This document shows positions 9,489 to 17,951 of a stretch of 64,000 bases of DNA, piece by piece; the stretch's first letter is position 1, and each line of letters opens with the position of its first letter. The DNA is from Clostridia bacterium. GTDB lineage: Bacteria > Bacillota > Clostridia > Oscillospirales > Acutalibacteraceae. A program made the translations under genes and the position numbers. Under the pieces are notes generated by a model, which saw only the letters and a program-made list of their open reading frames with translations, was not told where the DNA came from and ran no database searches. The stretch covers positions 1 through 64,000 of the forward strand of contig JAFSAR010000020.1 of NCBI GenBank assembly GCA_017442225.1, in the 5' to 3' direction.

Positions 9489-10493
9489 TTATTGATAATT
9501 GATGGGTAAAGTCGCTGTCGCGTTAAGCGAAGCGTCGGATATATTACCGCTAACGTATTCGTAATATCCCTGTACGCCAACCATAGCGGCGTTGTCACCG
9601 CAATATTTAAGCGTGGGGTAATAAAGCTTTATGCCACGTGCGTCACACTCTTGCTGCATTCTTGTGCGCAACTCGGAATTTGCCGAAACACCGCCCGCCA
9701 TAACGAGAGTTTTGTAGCCCTTGCTTTCGGTGGCTGATAAAGTCTTTTGAATAAGTATGTCACAAACCTTTTGCCTTATGGTAGCGGCAAGAACGGGGAC
9801 GTCGATTTCTTCACCCTTTTGTGTCTTATTGTGTACAAGGTTTACAACAGCCGTTTTAAGACCCGAAAAACTGAAATCATATTCATTTTCGGTGTGCGGT
9901 GTGGGTAGGGGATACAACTTTGTATCGGCGGTGGTTGCAATTTTATCAAGATTTACGCCGCCCGGGTACGAAAGACCCAAAGCGCGCGCCGTTTTGTCAA
10001 AGCATTCGCCTGCGGCGTCGTCGGTAGTGCGACCGATGGGAGTAAACTTTGTATAATCGGTAACCTCGGTAATTATTGTGTTGCCGCCCGATACCGTAAG
10101 GCACATAAACGGGGGTTTAAGCTCGGGCGCGTCAATATAATTTGCCGCGATATGCGAGCGTAGATGATGCACGGGAATAAGCGGCACACCAAGAGCGTAG
10201 CTGAGCCCCTTTGCAAAGTTGACACCTACAAGTAGCGCCCCAATAAGACCCGGCGCAAAGGTAACTGCCACAGCGTCGATATCACCGTAAGTGATGCCCG
10301 CTGACTTTAATGCTTCTTCGCACACCTGACTTATAGCCTCGGTATGTCGGCGCGAGGCAATTTCAGGCACGACGCCGCCGTAGATTTTATGCTCGGCTAT
10401 TTGGGTTGATATTATATTTGAAAGAATTTTTCGCTCATCGGTTATTGATACCGAAGTTTCGTCACAGGACGATTCGATTGCTAAAATTATCAT
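9489..10493 (-). CDS. tsaD: tRNA threonylcarbamoyladenosine synthesis protein TsaD
   Basis: 334 residues, standard length. The ASKHA-fold motifs are ESSCDETSVSITD at the N-terminus, the metal-binding HHLRSHIAANY (about 108-118) and VMAGGVSANSELR (about 263). TsaD transfers threonylcarbamoyl from the TsaC product to A37 of ANN-decoding tRNAs, working with TsaB and TsaE, neither of which is in the window. The upstream neighbour encodes a RimI domain, a common tsaD neighbour in bacteria. The start is ATG at 10493, 15 bases after the fusion gene's stop. Confidence 0.96.
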   Translation of the reverse strand: MIILAIESSCDETSVSITDERKILSNIISTQIAEHKIYGGVVPEIASRRHTEAISQVCEEALKSAGITYGDIDAVAVTFAPGLIGALLVGVNFAKGLSYALGVPLIPVHHLRSHIAANYIDAPELKPPFMCLTVSGGNTIITEVTDYTKFTPIGRTTDDAAGECFDKTARALGLSYPGGVNLDKIATTADTKLYPLPTPHTENEYDFSFSGLKTAVVNLVHNKTQKGEEIDVPVLAATIRQKVCDILIQKTLSATESKGYKTLVMAGGVSANSELRTRMQQECDARGIKLYYPTLKYCGDNAAMVGVQGYYEYVSGNISDASLNATATLPINYQ

Positions 10494-10508
10494 TAAATCA
10501 CCAAGATT

Positions 10509-11351
10509 TTAAATAAAAGTTTTTGTCATAATAAGCGCGTCTTCGTCAGGATTGGTGTAAAAGCGCTTGCGTCTGCCTGCTTCAACAAATCCGAATTTAT
10601 TATAAAGTGAAATTGCGGAGTCGTTTGATACGCGCACTTCAAGAGATATAAATTCAAGCCGGGTTTCACAGTCATTTATTACGTGTTGTAAAAGCGCTTT
10701 TCCAACGCCTTTGCGGCGGTATTCGGGCAGAACGGCAATATTTGTCACGTAACCTTCGCCCGCAATTTTTGAAAGTCCCATATATCCTGCAATTTTGTTA
10801 TCTATACGCGCTACGTAAAAGGCGGTACCAGCGGTCATAGACTCGCGTATAGCGTTCTCACTCCAAGGACAAGAAAAGCAAGCCTTTTCAATGTTTGCTA
10901 TATCCGCAATATCCTCGGGTGTTGCAACATCAATTTTAGTTTCATCAAAAAAACCGTCGTTTATGAGTTTATCAATGCCCGCAAAAATACTGTCGCGGCA
11001 TTTTCTGTAAGTGTCGATATCGCAACCGAACGGGTCGGGAATACCGCCTGATAAAACGTATATATTGTTTTTATCATAGCCTGATGCTATTAAAAGCTGT
11101 TTGTGTGACTGGGTCATACAGATTATAGCGTCGGCAGATTTTATGTCGTTTTCGGTAATGCAGCTTGAAACGTGATTTGATATATCAATCCATGCTTCGT
11201 TCATAACGGCAACGGATTTTGAATTGGCGGGCTCGCCTGCGCTAAAGCCGCGGCTTATTACAGTAACATCGTCTAAGTTTTTAGATTTTAAATATCCCTC
11301 TGCCATAGGACTGCGGCAGGTGTTGCCTGTGCATATAAAAATAACGTTCAT
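10509..11351 (-). CDS. LMW protein phosphatase fused to RimI acetyltransferase
   Basis: A two-domain protein of 280 residues. Residues 1-135 form a low-molecular-weight phosphatase: P-loop CTGNTCR (Cys7-Arg13, the C-x5-R signature) and the general-acid loop IPDPFG (Asp106). In Bacillota such enzymes include arginine phosphatases. Residues 139-280 are a GNAT acetyltransferase of RimI type, with the acetyl-CoA loop PEYRRKGVGKALL (209-221) and the family ending SLYNKFGFVEAGRRKRFY; RimI acetylates ribosomal protein S18. The ATG at 11351 is one base beyond the polA stop, so translation is probably coupled; a longer reading frame into polA is less likely. No stop or frameshift separates the domains. 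Confidence 0.88.
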   Translation of the reverse strand: MNVIFICTGNTCRSPMAEGYLKSKNLDDVTVISRGFSAGEPANSKSVAVMNEAWIDISNHVSSCITENDIKSADAIICMTQSHKQLLIASGYDKNNIYVLSGGIPDPFGCDIDTYRKCRDSIFAGIDKLINDGFFDETKIDVATPEDIADIANIEKACFSCPWSENAIRESMTAGTAFYVARIDNKIAGYMGLSKIAGEGYVTNIAVLPEYRRKGVGKALLQHVINDCETRLEFISLEVRVSNDSAISLYNKFGFVEAGRRKRFYTNPDEDALIMTKTFI

Positions 11352-11352
11352 A

Positions 11353-13875
11353 TCAGTCTTTTGCCTCAAGCCAGTTTTTGCCGCTGTGCGCGTCAACCTT
11401 AAGCTCTACCGCAAGAGCGGCGGCACGCGACATTTCTTCTTCAAGAATTTTGCAAACGGAAGTGCGGTCCTGATCTTTACACTCGACAATCAGTTCGTCG
11501 TGCACCTGTAAAATAAGCTTGGCTTCAGGAATTTCATCTTGGAGTCGACGGCTTACCTTTATCATAGCAATTTTTATAATATCCGCGGCTGTGCCCTGTA
11601 TAGGCGCATTACGCGCGACACGTTCGCCAAAGGCGCGAAGCATACCGTTGGAGGACGCAAGCTCAGGCAGATAACGTCTTCTGCCAAAGAGGGTAGAAAC
11701 GTATCCGTCGGTCTTTGCCTGAGTGATAGTGTTTTCCATATAAGCGGCAATACCTTTGTAGGTATCAAGATAGTTTTTGATATACGTGTCGGCTTCTTTG
11801 CGGCTGACACCGATATCCTTTGCAAGAGAGAAAGCGCCAATGCCGTAAACTATACCAAAGTTAACCGCCTTTGCTCTACTGCGCATAATGGGTAGCACCA
11901 TATCGATGGGAATATTAAACACCTGTGATGCGGTTACTGTGTGAATATCGGTATCGCTGCGGAATGCGTCTATCATAACGCTGTCGTTTGCCATAGAAGC
12001 GAGAACCCGCAACTCTATCTGTGAATAGTCGGCGTCGCAAAGAGCGTAACCCTCACGCGCGGTAAAGAACTTGCGTAGTATTTTGCCCTCATCGGTGCGG
12101 ACGGGTATATTCTGAAGATTGGGCTCTAACGAGCTGATGCGACCTGTTCGCGCTTCGGTCTGGTTAAAGGTAGAGTGAATTCTGCCGTCTACGCCACGCG
12201 CGGCAAGCAAGCCGTCACAGTAGGTAGACTTTAGCTTTGCGAGCTGTCTGTACTGCAAAATCATATCTACTATGGGAAAATCGTAACGCAGTTCTTCAAG
12301 CACCTCAGCGTTTGTGCTAAAGCCGCTTTTGGTTTTCTTTTTAGCAGGAAGACCTAATTTTACAAACAAAATCTGTCCTAATTGCTTAGGTGAGTTTATA
12401 TTAAATTCTTCTCCTGCAAGCTTGTATATTTCGGCAGTTAGTTCGTCAATTCTTGTCTGTAAATGTTCTGAATGTTGTTGCAAACCGTCAAAGTCAACTA
12501 AAAATCCTACCGTTTCCATACACCCAAGCACGCGCGCGAGCGGAACCTCAATATTATAAAGCAATTCGAGTTGACCGCTGTCTTCAAGCGATTTTGTAAG
12601 ACCGTCGCAACAAGAACCAAACCGCGCGGCAGATAATAAAAATTCATCGTCACAGTTTTCTATACTCGCGTCGGTTCCGTATTCTGCAATAAGGCGGGCG
12701 AGCGAATAATCGGACGCAGACGGATTGCAAAGGTAAGCCGCGAGCATTGCATCAAACTGCACCGCTTTTATTTTCGTATATTTTTTGCTAAGGTTTTTAT
12801 AATCGTAAACACGTTTGGTTATATATTCGTTTTCTAAAACGGCAATAAGCTCAACTTCGTTTAAGCGGCAAACAATATCGCCGCTTACCGCCGCGGCGCT
12901 GTCGCCGTCGATATAAATATCAACACAGTCTTTGATATCTGCGGCAGTACCGATTTTAAAGGTGTTTTCACAGATTTCAGTTTTTGATGAATCGGCAGAA
13001 TTGCTTGGTGTAATGCCCATCTTTTCCATGAGCTTAAAAAATTCAAGTTTAGTCATAAGACGTGATAAAGCGTTTTTATCGCCTTCGCCTATTTTATAAT
13101 TTTTTATATCGGTATCAATGGGCGCGTCACAGCTTATAGTGCCGAGCGTACGACTTAAAAACGCGTTATCCTTATCGGCGGCAAGCTTCAAGCGCACACC
13201 GTCTTTTATATCGAGCTCGTCTAAATGCTCGTAAATATAATCAATGCTGTGATATTTTGTAATAAGGTCGGTAGCGGTTTTCTGACCGACACCCGTAACC
13301 CCAGGGATATTATCCGACGAGTCGCCCATAAGAGATTTAAGCTCTATCATCTCGGCAGGGGTAAGTCCGTAATCTTCAAAAAGCTTTTCTCTTGTGTAGT
13401 CGGTAATTTCGGGATGACCCATTTTGGTAACGGTAAGCAACACGCGTGTGCTGTCGGATACCAACTGTAATGAGTCGCGGTCGCCCGTTGCAATAACGCA
13501 GGAGCCACCGCACTTGCTTGCATTATGAGCCAACGTACCTAAAATATCGTCAGCCTCATAACCCTCGCACTCAATATAACTATATCCCGCAAGCGTCAGC
13601 CACTCTTTCAGAATCGGGAACTGCTGACGCAGTTCGTCAGGCATAGCGTGACGGCCCGCTTTATAGCCGTCATACATTTTGTGGCGAAACGTCGGCGCTT
13701 TTAGATCAAACGCCACTGCCACACAGTCGGGCGCTTCTTTTTCAAGCAGCTTATTTAAAATGTTTATAAAACCGTAAACGGCATTGGTGTACTGACCGTC
13801 TTTGGTAGATAACAGTTTTATGCCGTAAAATGCGCGGTTTATTATGCTGTTTCCATCAATTGCAAGCAGTTTCAA
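11353..13875 (-). CDS. polA: DNA polymerase I
   Basis: Repair and Okazaki-fragment polymerase of 840 residues. It contains the N-terminal 5'-3' exonuclease (LLAIDGNSIINRAFYG; later LMGDSSDNIPGVTGVGQKT), a central exonuclease-like domain and the polymerase domain (DADYSQIELRVLA, NFGIVYGIGAFSLA, RRRYLPEL, QVHDELIVE). The central domain lacks the DxE metal-binding motif of proofreading enzymes, as in many Gram-positive Pol I proteins. I start it at the TTG at 13875, which has AGGAG 9 bases upstream and gives the normal KLLAIDG N-terminus; the longer frame has no such site. It heads the long minus-strand run. Confidence 0.94.
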   Translation of the reverse strand: MKLLAIDGNSIINRAFYGIKLLSTKDGQYTNAVYGFINILNKLLEKEAPDCVAVAFDLKAPTFRHKMYDGYKAGRHAMPDELRQQFPILKEWLTLAGYSYIECEGYEADDILGTLAHNASKCGGSCVIATGDRDSLQLVSDSTRVLLTVTKMGHPEITDYTREKLFEDYGLTPAEMIELKSLMGDSSDNIPGVTGVGQKTATDLITKYHSIDYIYEHLDELDIKDGVRLKLAADKDNAFLSRTLGTISCDAPIDTDIKNYKIGEGDKNALSRLMTKLEFFKLMEKMGITPSNSADSSKTEICENTFKIGTAADIKDCVDIYIDGDSAAAVSGDIVCRLNEVELIAVLENEYITKRVYDYKNLSKKYTKIKAVQFDAMLAAYLCNPSASDYSLARLIAEYGTDASIENCDDEFLLSAARFGSCCDGLTKSLEDSGQLELLYNIEVPLARVLGCMETVGFLVDFDGLQQHSEHLQTRIDELTAEIYKLAGEEFNINSPKQLGQILFVKLGLPAKKKTKSGFSTNAEVLEELRYDFPIVDMILQYRQLAKLKSTYCDGLLAARGVDGRIHSTFNQTEARTGRISSLEPNLQNIPVRTDEGKILRKFFTAREGYALCDADYSQIELRVLASMANDSVMIDAFRSDTDIHTVTASQVFNIPIDMVLPIMRSRAKAVNFGIVYGIGAFSLAKDIGVSRKEADTYIKNYLDTYKGIAAYMENTITQAKTDGYVSTLFGRRRYLPELASSNGMLRAFGERVARNAPIQGTAADIIKIAMIKVSRRLQDEIPEAKLILQVHDELIVECKDQDRTSVCKILEEEMSRAAALAVELKVDAHSGKNWLEAKD

Positions 13876-13909
13876 AGCGCCATTACTCCTTTTAAATATA
13901 ATTATATTT

Positions 13910-13938
13910 ATTATAGCATCAATATATTGTTTTGTCAC
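13910..13938 (-). promoter_or_regulatory. Sigma-A promoter of the polA run
   Basis: The minus strand shows GTGACA (-35, 13933-13938) and a perfect TATAAT (-10, 13910-13915) with 17-base spacing, about 35 bases upstream of the polA TTG. It is divergent from the dusB promoter, with only 16 bases between the two -35 elements. Confidence 0.7.
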
Positions 13939-13954
13939 TATAAAATTTTAAAAA

Positions 13955-13983
13955 TTGACAGAAAATTCATTTTCTTGTATAAT
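13955..13983 (+). promoter_or_regulatory. Consensus sigma-A promoter of dusB
   Basis: TTGACA (13955-13960) and TATAAT (13978-13983) are both perfect and 17 bases apart. The dusB ATG begins only 9 bases after the -10 box, so transcription should start at or within a few bases of the start codon. Confidence 0.85.
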
Positions 13984-13992
13984 TTATTTGTT

Positions 13993-14961
13993 ATGAAAAT
14001 AAAAGACATTGAAATTAAAGGATTTGCTGCTCTCGCTCCTATGGCAGGCGTTGCCGACAGGGCTATGAGAGAAATATGTGTGGGACACGGTGCGGGCTTT
14101 ACGGTAGGTGAGCTTACAAGCGCTCGCGGTGTTATGCAGGGAGATAAAAAATCTGCCCGACTGCTTGAGTGTTTCGATAGCGATGCAGTATGCGCGTCAC
14201 AGCTTTTTGGCCGCGACCCCGATATAATGGCGCAAGCCGCTTTGCGCGCCGAGGAATTAAACCCAGATTTTATTGATATAAATATGGGCTGTCCCGCGCC
14301 CAAGGTCGCAGGTCACGGCGGTGGTAGCGCGCTTATGAAAGAGCCTACTCTTGCCGCAAAAATAGTAGAAGAGGTAGCGCGTGTATCACACGTGCCTATC
14401 ACCGTAAAAATGCGAGCAGGGTGGGATAACGACAGTCTTAATGCCGTGGAACTCGCTCGTATGTGCGAATCGGCAGGCGCTGCGGCAATTACCGTGCATG
14501 GCAGAACGCGTAAGCAGATGTATGCGCCGCCTGTAAACTACGATATTATCCGTGACGTAAAGCGCACGGTAAAAATTCCCGTTATTGCAAACGGCGACGT
14601 AGTGGATGCTATGAGCGCTAAATTTATGTACGAATACACGGGCTGCGATTACGTTATGGTGGGTCGCGGCGCGCAGGGAAACCCCTTTGTTTTTGATGAA
14701 ATCAACGCATATTTTGAAGGTCGCAATTACACACAGCCGACACTCCAAGAACGTTATAAAACCTGTATGCGACAAATTGAGCTTATGCATAAATATAAAG
14801 ACCCTCGCACCGCGATACTCGAATCCCGAAAGCATACCGCGTGGTATCTTACGGGACTTCGCGGCTCGGCAAGTTTGCGGCGTATGTGCGGCGAAATATC
14901 AAGTATTGATGATATAAAAATAATATTTGAAAAAGCACTTGAACAAAACCCCGATATGTGA
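13993..14961 (+). CDS. dusB: tRNA-dihydrouridine synthase (DusB type)
   Basis: FMN- and NADPH-dependent enzyme that reduces specific uridines in the tRNA D-loop. 322 residues with the FMN-barrel start APMAGVADRAMRE, the catalytic Cys in NMGCPAPKVAGHGGGSALM, the conserved VKMRAGW and ITVHGRTRKQMY, and GDV and VGRGAQGNP. The MKIKDIEIKG start matches the usual N-terminus. No ribosome-binding site precedes it, and the consensus promoter ends 9 bases upstream, so a leaderless mRNA is likely. It diverges from polA and is followed 43 bases later by yebC. Confidence 0.94.
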   Translation: MKIKDIEIKGFAALAPMAGVADRAMREICVGHGAGFTVGELTSARGVMQGDKKSARLLECFDSDAVCASQLFGRDPDIMAQAALRAEELNPDFIDINMGCPAPKVAGHGGGSALMKEPTLAAKIVEEVARVSHVPITVKMRAGWDNDSLNAVELARMCESAGAAAITVHGRTRKQMYAPPVNYDIIRDVKRTVKIPVIANGDVVDAMSAKFMYEYTGCDYVMVGRGAQGNPFVFDEINAYFEGRNYTQPTLQERYKTCMRQIELMHKYKDPRTAILESRKHTAWYLTGLRGSASLRRMCGEISSIDDIKIIFEKALEQNPDM

Positions 14962-15004
14962 TAAAATGTCGAGGTTAAAATGAATTTCAAAGAAGGTAAA
15001 ACTT

Positions 15005-15739
15005 ATGTCAGGACATTCCAAGTGGAACAATATTAAACGCAAAAAAGAAAAAACCGATGCTGCAAAGGCTAAAATCTTTACAAAAATTGGTCGTGAAATT
15101 TCGGTAATCGTTAAAGCTGGCGGACCAAATCCGCAAGAAAACAGCAAGCTTAAAGACGCTATCGCAAAGGCAAAGGCAAACAACGTGCCTAACGATAACA
15201 TTGAGCGTATTATCAAAAAAGCTGCGGGTGAAGCGGGTGGCAACGAATACGAAGAGCTTATTTATGAGGGCTACGGTCCTTGCGGCGTGGCTGTTGTTGT
15301 AGAAACGCTTACCGACAACCGCAACAGAACAGCAGGTGAGATGCGTCACTACTTTGATAAATGCGGCGGCAACCTCGGTCAGTCGGGCTCTGTAATGTTT
15401 ATGTTTGAGCGCAAGGGTGTAATAGCCATTGAGGGCGAGGGTCTTGACGAGGACACTGTTATGGAGGCGGCGCTTGAGGCAGGAGCTGATGACTTCAGCT
15501 TTGACGGCGACGTGTTTGAAATTACAACCGAGCCTAACGATTTAGGTGCAGTCCGTGACGCTTTAGAAGAGCAAGGTTACAGTTTCCTTTCTGCTGAGGT
15601 GCAGTACATACCAGGTACTATGACAGCAATTGACGACCCCGATATGCAGACAAAAATGGAAAAGCTTATTGATATGCTTGAAGACAATGATGACGTTCAG
15701 GCAATCTGGCATAACTGGGATATGCCTGATGAAGACTAA
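15005..15739 (+). CDS. yebC: YebC/PmpR-family translation or transcription factor
   Basis: 244 residues with the invariant N-terminus MSGHSKWNNIKRKKEKTDAAKAK of the YebC/TACO1 family. The rest also fits the family, including the acidic middle and GPCGVAVVVETLTDNRNRT. Members have been reported as DNA-binding regulators and, more recently, as ribosome-associated factors that relieve stalling at proline-rich stretches. Sequence alone does not decide which applies here. It lies downstream of dusB, probably in the same transcript, and ends at a strong terminator at 15753-15791. Confidence 0.94.
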   Translation: MSGHSKWNNIKRKKEKTDAAKAKIFTKIGREISVIVKAGGPNPQENSKLKDAIAKAKANNVPNDNIERIIKKAAGEAGGNEYEELIYEGYGPCGVAVVVETLTDNRNRTAGEMRHYFDKCGGNLGQSGSVMFMFERKGVIAIEGEGLDEDTVMEAALEAGADDFSFDGDVFEITTEPNDLGAVRDALEEQGYSFLSAEVQYIPGTMTAIDDPDMQTKMEKLIDMLEDNDDVQAIWHNWDMPDED

Positions 15740-15752
15740 CAAGAAAATAGAA

Positions 15753-15791
15753 ACAACCGTAAACTCTTTTTGGGGTTTACGGTTGTTTTTT
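15753..15791 (+). terminator. Rho-independent terminator after yebC
   Basis: ACAACCGTAAAC pairs with GTTTACGGTTGT across a short T/G-rich loop and is followed by a run of six T. It separates dusB-yebC from the spoIIIA operon. Confidence 0.9.
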
Positions 15792-15845
15792 GTTCTATAA
15801 AGGACAAGGCCGTCATAGATTATAACTAAGGACGGTAAAGAGCAA

Positions 15846-16754
15846 ATGGAATTTGACAATGCAATTACTTTTCTTGCGGATAATTTAAAAAGACCGCTGT
15901 CGTTTATACCGCAGGAAACAAAGCAAAAATGTGAGGAAATACGGTTGCGCGCGGGACTTCCCGTGTGCTTAACGATAGATGGCAGAGTGCTTTTTGTCTG
16001 CTGTGACAGCGCAGTTTGCGATGTTTTGCCTCAAAATCCCCTTACGGCGACAAGCGACGATATAAATCAGACGCTCTCACTGCTTTGCAACAAGTCTGTT
16101 TATCTGCACGAAAGCGAGATAAAACAAGGCTTTATATCTTTGCCGCACGGCTGTAGAGCAGGTGTGTGCGGTGTGTTTAACGCCGACGGTATGCTGAGCC
16201 TCGTCACATCAATAAATATCAGAATTGCCCGTCAGATTTTTGGTTGCGCGCGTTATTTATTGCCGTATGCTGATAGCGGTTTGTTAATAGTGGGTCCTCC
16301 GGGCAGCGGCAAAACAACCGTTTTGCGAGACCTTGTGCGATTGCTGTCAAACGGTGCGTCGGGCAGATGCTTTCGCGTCTCGGTGATTGATAGTCGCGGT
16401 GAAATTTCGGGCAGAGGAGCGCTGGACCTTGGTGTTAATACCGACGTTTTATATACGCTCAGCAAAGCCTGCGGCACGGATATTGCGCTTCGTACAATGT
16501 TTCCCGACTTTATCGCCTTTGACGAAATAGGAACAGCTGCAGAGCTTGGTGGCGTTAGGAATTGCTTTAACGCGGGAGTCGGTATTCTGACAACGGCGCA
16601 TTGCCGCGATAACAACGACATAATGCGCCGTGACGTCACACGCGAAATTGTAGAAATCGGCGTGGTAAAAAAGATTGCGTTGTTATCTGAAAAGAGGGGC
16701 GTGCCACCCGAAATTTTGGCATGTGAGGAGTTGAAAAGCCGTGTTCGTAACTAA
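15846..16754 (+). CDS. spoIIIAA: Stage III sporulation protein AA
   Basis: Secretion-type AAA ATPase of the SpoIIIA-SpoIIQ feeding-tube channel, acting in the mother cell. 302 residues with Walker A VGPPGSGKTTVLRD (about 148-161) and Walker B DFIAFDEIG (about 217). It is the first of eight spoIIIA genes. The upstream gap (15792-15845) should hold a sigma-E promoter; CATAGATT at 15814-15821 is close to the sigma-E -10 consensus, but the -35 is unconvincing. The gene overlaps spoIIIAB by 14 bases. Confidence 0.95.
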   Translation: MEFDNAITFLADNLKRPLSFIPQETKQKCEEIRLRAGLPVCLTIDGRVLFVCCDSAVCDVLPQNPLTATSDDINQTLSLLCNKSVYLHESEIKQGFISLPHGCRAGVCGVFNADGMLSLVTSINIRIARQIFGCARYLLPYADSGLLIVGPPGSGKTTVLRDLVRLLSNGASGRCFRVSVIDSRGEISGRGALDLGVNTDVLYTLSKACGTDIALRTMFPDFIAFDEIGTAAELGGVRNCFNAGVGILTTAHCRDNNDIMRRDVTREIVEIGVVKKIALLSEKRGVPPEILACEELKSRVRN

Positions 16755-17196
16755 GCTTTTTGGAATATTTTTAATTGTCACTGCGAGCGCGGCAGCAGGC
16801 TTTTTAAAAAGTCTTTCAATAAAAAACAGATGTAAAAAATTATCCCTTTTTTACGACGGACTGGGTACCCTTTACGAATACATAGAGCAGGGCGGCTGTG
16901 AGCTTGATATCGCCATAAAAAATTCCTTTTTGAAATGCGCGTTTTTACAGCATAAAAACCGCAGATTTTTAATTCTTGACAATGACCTGACTGCTTGCGA
17001 TAAAGCAATGATTGACGACTTTTTTGAGACTCTCGGGTTTTCGGCAAAAAAGGCAGAGTGCGATAAAATAAACGGCTTTAAATTAAAGATAAAAATGCAA
17101 TTGAAAGACGCGGAAAAGGATGTATCGCAGAAAAGTAAAATTTATCAGACCTTTGGCATTTGCATAGGCTTGGTGGTAGGTATTTTATTGATTTAA
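16741..17196 (+). CDS. spoIIIAB: Stage III sporulation protein AB
   Basis: 151-residue membrane protein with N- and C-terminal hydrophobic segments and a helical cytoplasmic middle, resembling GspF-type platform proteins. It starts at GTG within the end of spoIIIAA, so translation is coupled. The C-terminal helix GICIGLVVGILLI is typical. Its TAA stop is part of a TTAA tetranucleotide that forms the left flank of a small inverted-repeat element, so the insertion left the reading frame intact. It is the second gene of the operon. Confidence 0.92.
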   Translation: MFVTKLFGIFLIVTASAAAGFLKSLSIKNRCKKLSLFYDGLGTLYEYIEQGGCELDIAIKNSFLKCAFLQHKNRRFLILDNDLTACDKAMIDDFFETLGFSAKKAECDKINGFKLKIKMQLKDAEKDVSQKSKIYQTFGICIGLVVGILLI

Positions 17197-17353
17197 TGCG
17201 TGGTGAGTCGAATTCGCCACGGTTTCTCTCGGCGCCTTTTACCGTCTTTCTTGCGCTCGTTTTTGTAAGGCGTCATATTACAAGTGATGAGACAAGAAAA
17301 AAACGAAAAATTTATTTTGTCAGGCGTGGTGTATTCAACTCTCCACGCATTAA
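17193..17353 (+). mobile_element. MITE-like element with TTAA duplication inside the spoIIIA operon
   Basis: A 153-base insert (17197-17349) is flanked on both sides by TTAA. Its ends are inverted repeats of 25 bases with 21 matches (TGCGTGG-GAGT-GAAT-CCACG pattern), and each end can itself form a CGTGG/CCACG hairpin. Removing the insert and one TTAA would join the spoIIIAB stop directly to the AAGAGG ribosome-binding site of spoIIIAC, restoring ordinary operon spacing. It encodes no convincing protein, so a transposase elsewhere would have to mobilise it. The ends are seen directly; mobility is inference. Confidence 0.85.
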
Positions 17354-17364
17354 GAGGTATAAAA

Positions 17365-17559
17365 ATGGACGTTGATTTTATATTCAAGGTAGCGGCAATC
17401 GGAATTATTGTAACGGTGTTGCATCAGCTGCTTGTGCGTTCGGGGCGCGAGGAACAGGCAATGCTTGTAACGCTGTCGGGGCTTGTGGTAGTGCTTCTTA
17501 TGGTGGTAGGTGCCATTGCCGATTTGTTTGGCACGGTTAAGGGCTTGTTCGGGCTGTGA
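17365..17559 (+). CDS. spoIIIAC: Stage III sporulation protein AC
   Basis: 64-residue protein with two membrane helices (about 5-22 and 30-55) joined by a short charged turn (RSGREEQ), the standard SpoIIIAC size and layout. The ATG at 17365 has AGAGG 8 bases upstream; the frame extends further 5' into the repeat element but that part is not expected to be translated. It overlaps spoIIIAD by 4 bases (GTGA). It forms part of the mother-cell channel base with SpoIIIAD. Confidence 0.92.
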   Translation: MDVDFIFKVAAIGIIVTVLHQLLVRSGREEQAMLVTLSGLVVVLLMVVGAIADLFGTVKGLFGL

Positions 17560-17951
17560 GTAACGAAATTGTAAAGGCGGTAGCCATCATAATAATCGCG
17601 GCTGTTCTGGTAACGGCTTTGCGGACGAGACTTAGCGAATATTCGTTTTTGCTGACGCTTACGGTTATTGCTATAGTATTGATTGCCGTGCTTGGCAATC
17701 TTTTTGGCGCTGTTTCAAAACTGCGTGAATTATTTAATCAAAGCGGCAATGCAGGCGTGTATTTTGTTACGGCTTTAAAGGCGCTTGGCATTTCTTATAT
17801 AGCAACCTTTGCCGCAGATACATGTCGCGATTTTGGTCTGTCTGCTTTAGCACAAACGGCTGAAATCGCGGGGAAAATAACCATTTTTGCGTTAAGTCTT
17901 CCGCTTATGACGACGGTGCTTGATGCGGCTTTAAAATTTGTAGGACTATGA
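17556..17951 (+). CDS. spoIIIAD: Stage III sporulation protein AD
   Basis: 131 residues, nearly all hydrophobic, with four predicted membrane helices. It contains the family-typical SYIATFAADTCRDFGLSALAQTAEIAGK segment and a leucine/threonine-rich end. It begins with GTG overlapping the spoIIIAC stop and overlaps the spoIIIAE start by 4 bases (ATGA), so AC, AD and AE are translationally coupled. It is a component of the channel between mother cell and forespore. Confidence 0.93.
   Translation: MSNEIVKAVAIIIIAAVLVTALRTRLSEYSFLLTLTVIAIVLIAVLGNLFGAVSKLRELFNQSGNAGVYFVTALKALGISYIATFAADTCRDFGLSALAQTAEIAGKITIFALSLPLMTTVLDAALKFVGL

Noticed and set aside
13878..13890. ATG GCG CTT TGA mini-frame overlapping the polA start on the minus strand
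   Set aside because: The ATG is 2 bases from the AGGAG, too close for initiation; the TTG start with 9-base spacing explains the site.
17160..17375. Open frame across the spoIIIAB-spoIIIAC gap
   Set aside because: It translates the inverted-repeat element and overlaps the true spoIIIAC start; it contains no recognisable domain and is better explained by the repeat.
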